Below are positions 59,641 through 64,000 of a stretch of 64,000 nucleotides of DNA, in pieces (the stretch's first letter is position 1; every line of letters begins with the position of its first letter). Made by a program: the position numbers and the translations under genes. Under the pieces are notes generated by a model. It made no database searches. It was given only the letters and a program-made list of their open reading frames with translations, and was not told where the DNA came from. Source of the stretch: Erinaceus europaeus (lineage: Eukaryota > Chordata > Mammalia > Eulipotyphla > Erinaceidae); NCBI RefSeq assembly GCF_950295315.1, contig NW_026647370.1:1-64000 (forward strand), in the 5' to 3' direction.

Positions 59641-60960
59641 AATGTTTTTATTCTAAATGTTAGATGTAATATAAAGTCCCAGGTTCAATCTCCCATCACT
59701 ATAAAAGAGACCTGAGCAGTGTTCTGGTAAAAAATAATAAATAAAATCAATCTGGAAAATGCATACTTTATAATTTCCCCTCTCAGTTTATTTATTTGCT
59801 AGTGCAAGATAAATTGTAGCACCTCATATTTCCACCTTAACAGAGATCCAGTGCTTGGACTTTGGAAGCATTATCTACCACATTTGGATCTGCTACTAAA
59901 TAATATATTAGCCTGCTGAACTCCAGTAGTTTAAAGTATAAATGTCCTGCCACATGGGCCTTGTATTTAGAAGAATAATTACTTTATGACATGATCCACA
60001 TATAAGGAAATTGTTTAAGGAAAATGTTGCAAGATATAAAGAATATATCTAGAGATTTCATATAAGTTTATGTCTTATTCTGATCACTGTGTTGGTGAGA
60101 AGATGGAATTTGCCCTTATACCTTCTGAATTCTTCTTTACCTGGTAGAGAAATCGAATTATGTGGATTAGTAGGACTCAGGGAATACCTCATCAATAAGT
60201 CATTACTATGAAAACTGAATAATAAATAGCAGCTACATAAGGAAAACTTGAGTAAATAAATACTTGGGCTTTGAAGATAGCAAAGATGGGCCAAGGAGAT
60301 AGCATAATGGTTATGCAAACTTTCATGCCTGAGGTTTAAGGGTCCTAGGTTCAATCTTCACCACTAACATAAACCAGAGGTAAGCAGTACTGCTACATGA
60401 TATGCGACTATGATGATGACAGAACACAAGGTATGTTTAGATACTTAAATTACGGATTGCCAACATAGTCAGCAAATTTGTAAGAGAACTATATAACTTG
60501 TACTTTGCCATGTATCTCAGTAAATAAGGGGATAATTTCCCTAGAGATTTAGCACTAGAACTCACAAAATGTGTCTGGGGAGATAGCATAAAAGCTATGC
60601 AAAAGACTTTTTTCTTTCTTTCTTTCCTTCCTTCTTTCTTTCGGGGATTAATGGTTTATAATCAACAGTAAAATACAATAGTCCGTACATGTGTAACATT
60701 TCTGTTTTCCATATAACAATCTAACACCTGCTAGGTACTCCTCTGCCATATCATGTTCCAGGGCTTGAACACCACCCTCCAAACCCCAGAGTCTTTTAGG
60801 TGCAATACACCAGAAAAAGACTTTCATATGAGCCTGAGTCTTCAAGGTCCCAGGGTCGATTCCCAGCACCACCATAAGCCAGAGCTGAGCAGTGCTGTGG
60901 TCTCTCTCCGTTTTTTTAACTCTGTATCTCTTTCAATAAAATAAAATCTTTAAAAATAAA
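59641..60960. repeat. SINE-C copies, one split by L1-X
   Basis: SINE-C remnant 59675-59735 (+), SINE-C 60290-60400 (+), and a third SINE-C (60565-60610 and 60815-60960, +) interrupted by a (cttt)n run plus a minus-strand L1-X 3' end (60640-60812). The repeated aaagactttt marks the target duplication. Positions 59740-60285 are unique AT-rich sequence. Confidence 0.75.
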
Positions 60961-60967
60961 TAAATAC

Positions 60968-61700
60968 ACCAACACAACGATTGCCACCTCAACATGCTTC
61001 AGCACAGATTGTGTCCAGAGACTTCACATGTGGAATGACAACCCTTCAACTTCATTACTCGGGTGAGACCTTTCCTTTCATAGTATACTCTAATTTCATC
61101 TCAGGTGGTTCACTTTCTAACAAAGTCCCAAAACCTAGATATACACCAGTTTCTGTGAGAGAGAACATATGTTCACACGTATCCGTAAACTACTGCAAAA
61201 TATATACCTGGAAGCAGAAGTACACTAGAGTTTGCAGTGAGTACCCTCCCTAACACTTCCTCTCCACTGTTCCAAGCTTTGGGTCCATGATTGCTCAACA
61301 ATTTGTTTGGCTTCATATGTTAACTCTCTTTTCAGTCACCAGGTTCCAGATGTCATCAGGATGCAGGCCAGGCTTCTCTAGACTGAGGACCCCACCAATG
61401 TGTCCTGGAGCTCAGCTTCCCCAGAGACCCACCCTACTAGGGAAAGAGAGAGGCAGACTGGGAGTATGGACTGACCAGTCAACGCCCATGTTCAGCGGGG
61501 AAGCAATTACAGAAGCCAGACCTTCTACCTTCTGCAACCCACAATGACCCTGGGTCCATGCTCCCAGAGGGATAGAGAATGGGAAAGCTATCATGGGAGG
61601 GGGTGGGTTATGGAGATTGGGTGGTGGGAATTGTGTGGAATTGTACCCCTCCTACCCTATGGCTTTGTTAATTAATCCTTTCTTAAATAAAAAATTAAAT
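60968..61700 (+). mobile_element. L1-Y LINE 3' end
   Basis: Begins at aacacaacgattgccacc and ends in an (aaat)n-rich tail, closely matching 38556-39281. Confidence 0.87.
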
Positions 61701-61714
61701 AAATAAATAAATAA

Positions 61715-63420
61715 ATACAGTGGTCGGGCTGTAGCGCAGCAGGTTAAGTGCACATGGCCTGAAGCAAGGACAGGCGGAAGGATCCCGGTTCCAGCCTCCA
61801 GCTTCCCTGACCTGCAGGTCCCCACAAGCCGTGAAGCAGGTCTGCATGTGTCTATCTTTCTCTCCCCCTCTCTGTCTTCCCTTCCTTTCTCCATTTCTCT
61901 ATGTCTTACCCAGCAACAATGACATCAACAACAACAACAATAATAATAACCACAACAATGAAAAACAAGGGCAACAAAAAGGAAATAATTAAATTAAATA
62001 TTTTAAAAAATAAATAAATATAATTAAAAAGATAAAGATGATGTGCTACTCTATCATGTGTGCTACCCAGGATCAAGAGATCACAGCCTTGTCCTATAGA
62101 ATGAAGCTTCAATTTTGTAGTCTCTTTTACTTTCTTCCCTGCCTCTATCAAAAAACAAAACAAACAGTGTCCTCCAGGAGATGGTGCAGCAGATAAAGCA
62201 TTGGACTCTCAAGCATAAGGTCTCAACTTCAATTCCTGGCAGCACATGGACCAGAGTGATGTCTGCTTCTCTCTCCTTTCTCATTAATAAATAAATAAAA
62301 TCTAAAAACAAACAAACAAAACAAGCAAACAAAAAAGAGCTAGCACACATGGAATTTAGACTTCTTAATAAGTGAAGCCTAGTCAACTAAGCCAATCTGC
62401 TATAAAATTGTCTTTTTCCTTAATCATATGTTATGTTATCCATAACATATGTCTGGAAGATTTTGATATTACTAATTATCTAAGTCATGCAGTCATTTTG
62501 ATTTTTTTGTTTGTCCATTTGCAACTTTTTCAAAAAGATTTTATTTATTTATTTATTAATAAGAAACATAGGAGGAGAGAGAAAAAAACAGGCATTACCC
62601 TGGTACATGTGCTGCTAGGGATTGAACTCAAGACCTCATGCTTAAAAGTCTGGTGTTTTATCCACTGCACCACCTCCAGGACCACACCACTTACAACTTT
62701 TAAAGATTAATTTATTTTATGTTAGAGCATTTCACAAGAGACAGAGAAAGAGAAGCCAGGGCACTATTTTGATACATGTGACATGGATAATTGAACCTGA
62801 ACCTTCAACCTAATGCTCTATAGTTGAACCACTTCCCCATTTTGCAGTTATTTGAGGGTATAAACTTTACATATTAAACTTGAGGTTGGAATTGTTGCCT
62901 ACAATCAATGCATGCAATTAAATTGATATTAAGATGAAGGTAGGGGTATGATGAAGGGGTAAAAAGTAGAATTTGAGAAAAGCATGTGTTTTTAAGTGTG
63001 ATCTCCATTTTTAGGAATCTTTGGCTACTTTCTTTAAATTGCAGTTAATGCTGTTTGACTAATTTTTTTTTTCATTTAATGTCTGAATGAGATCTGATCA
63101 TTATGTTCTCTTGTTAAAATTTTTTCCAACATCTCCCTATAACACCCAAGTTTTCAAAGTTTTGGCAAAGTATTTAAGATCAAATAATTAAGAGAAATCA
63201 ATTGTCTATTAAGGCAAGTAATATTCTTTTTTAATCTGTGTGTGTGTGCATAAACGCACAAGTAGCACATAAAAAAGAATGGGAGAAGGGTGGAGAGAAA
63301 GAGAGGTAGATCAGAGCACCGTAGGGTCATATGTAATGATTGGGATCAGAACTTGGGCTTCATGCTTGTAAAGCATGCATAAAGCAAAACTCTACCCACT
63401 GAAGCACTTCCCTGGATGCT
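61715..63420. repeat. SINE block
   Basis: SINE-A 61715-62030 (+), SINE-B 62165-62320 (+), SINE-B 62530-62690 (-), an older SINE-like piece 62700-62850 (-) and another 63235-63415 (-). Positions 62860-63230 are unique AT-rich sequence with nothing recognised. Confidence 0.65.
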
Positions 63421-63520
63421 TAATATTCTGGTTTATAACTTCATCTCTTACAAAATTGAGGACCTAATTCAACAAATTAGCATCATATCATACTCTCTTA
63501 TTTTAATTTAGTTCGGAGTC

Positions 63521-64000
63521 CTTTAACAAATGCCCTAGAGGAATACCAAAGAAGATCACCTGGGGCCCAAACAAGGCAGGACTAGAATGACTTCAGGAAC
63601 CCACAGAGTCACTGCAGTGAGTGATCAAGCTAAGAAGCCTACTTAAAGTTTAAAAGCCCTCAAGCTCCCATATCCTACAGAGAAGACAAAAAACAAAAGA
63701 GGTTTTAACAGCCACTGTACTCCAACTCAGAGACTGAAATAATATTGAAACAACTGTTACTATCCACAACTGTGAACTCTTTAAGTATCTTACTTAGACA
63801 CAAATCAATCCAGGCAAGAGTGATCAGTAATTTGAAAAGTACTAAGAGAGGGACCTCATAACATACTACATAGAATGGTTAAACCAACAAGAAGAAATAT
63901 TGGAGAAATGAGCCAGGACAAGAGTTCAGCTAAAAGCCCCCCAAAGGTTGAACCACAAAACACATAAAGGGGCAGGAATAGCTATTCTCATAGCTGACAT
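63521..64000 (+). mobile_element. Possible LINE 5' UTR / ORF1 start at right edge
   Basis: Non-SINE sequence with a short frame from ATG 63878 (MVKPTRRNIGEMSQD) that is rich in Lys, Ser and Pro and stops at TAA 63965. The A-rich coding strand and the Lys/Ser-rich N-terminus resemble the start of an L1 ORF1. The window ends before this can be tested. It could equally be unrelated unique sequence. Confidence 0.3.

Overview
The window looks like a mammalian nuclear genome, most likely a hedgehog (Erinaceus-type eulipotyphlan). It is packed with tRNA-derived SINEs whose consensus I recognise as hedgehog-type, plus poly(A)-ended LINE 3' ends, two solo LTRs and microsatellites. Repeat names used here: SINE-A (ends in a run of caa/aac triplets, then 'gggcaacaaaa'), SINE-B ('ggtccgggaggtggcgcag' head, 'aataaataaaatc' tail), SINE-C ('agcataatggttatgc', 'accaccataagccagagc'), SINE-D ('ccccacctgcagggggaaag'), and two LINE-like 3' ends, L1-X and L1-Y. 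The species call rests on recognition, not on a search.

The gene content matches the extended MHC/tRNA-cluster region of human 6p22.1, where POM121L2 and PRSS16 are neighbours. A single-exon POM121L2 lies at 2.6-5.6 kb (+). A complete twelve-exon PRSS16 (thymus-specific serine protease, peptidase family S28) lies at 35.0-24.1 kb (-); I resolved every splice junction by eye, and all phases close to a 524-residue reading frame. Around and between them is a tRNA cluster: four identical tRNA-Ile(AAT), two intact tRNA-Val(AAC), and single tRNA-Arg(ACG), Leu(TAA), Val(CAC), Thr(AGT) and Val(TAC) genes, with four tRNA relics.

Two large structures shape the region. A direct segmental duplication (9578-15066 and 35028-41187) carries the 5' flank of PRSS16, starting 41 bp before its ATG, together with a tRNA-Ile / Ile-relic / tRNA-Val block. 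The copies are a mosaic of near-identical and roughly 5% diverged stretches, and each has its own later insertions. An inverted repeat (about 45.86-46.37 and 47.50-48.10 kb) carries two head-opposed tRNA-Ile genes around a 1.1-kb spacer.

The right third is mostly LINE and SINE sequence. At 59.19-59.45 kb it contains an isolated, open, STEAP1-like terminal exon with its splice acceptor and 3' UTR; I found no other STEAP1 exon. The best leads are the SINE that supplies a new stop codon and C-terminus to PRSS16, the orphan STEAP1 exon, the conversion-like mosaic of the duplicated tRNA block, and the tRNA-Ile palindrome. I saw no prokaryote-type system, CRISPR array or other wholly new machinery.
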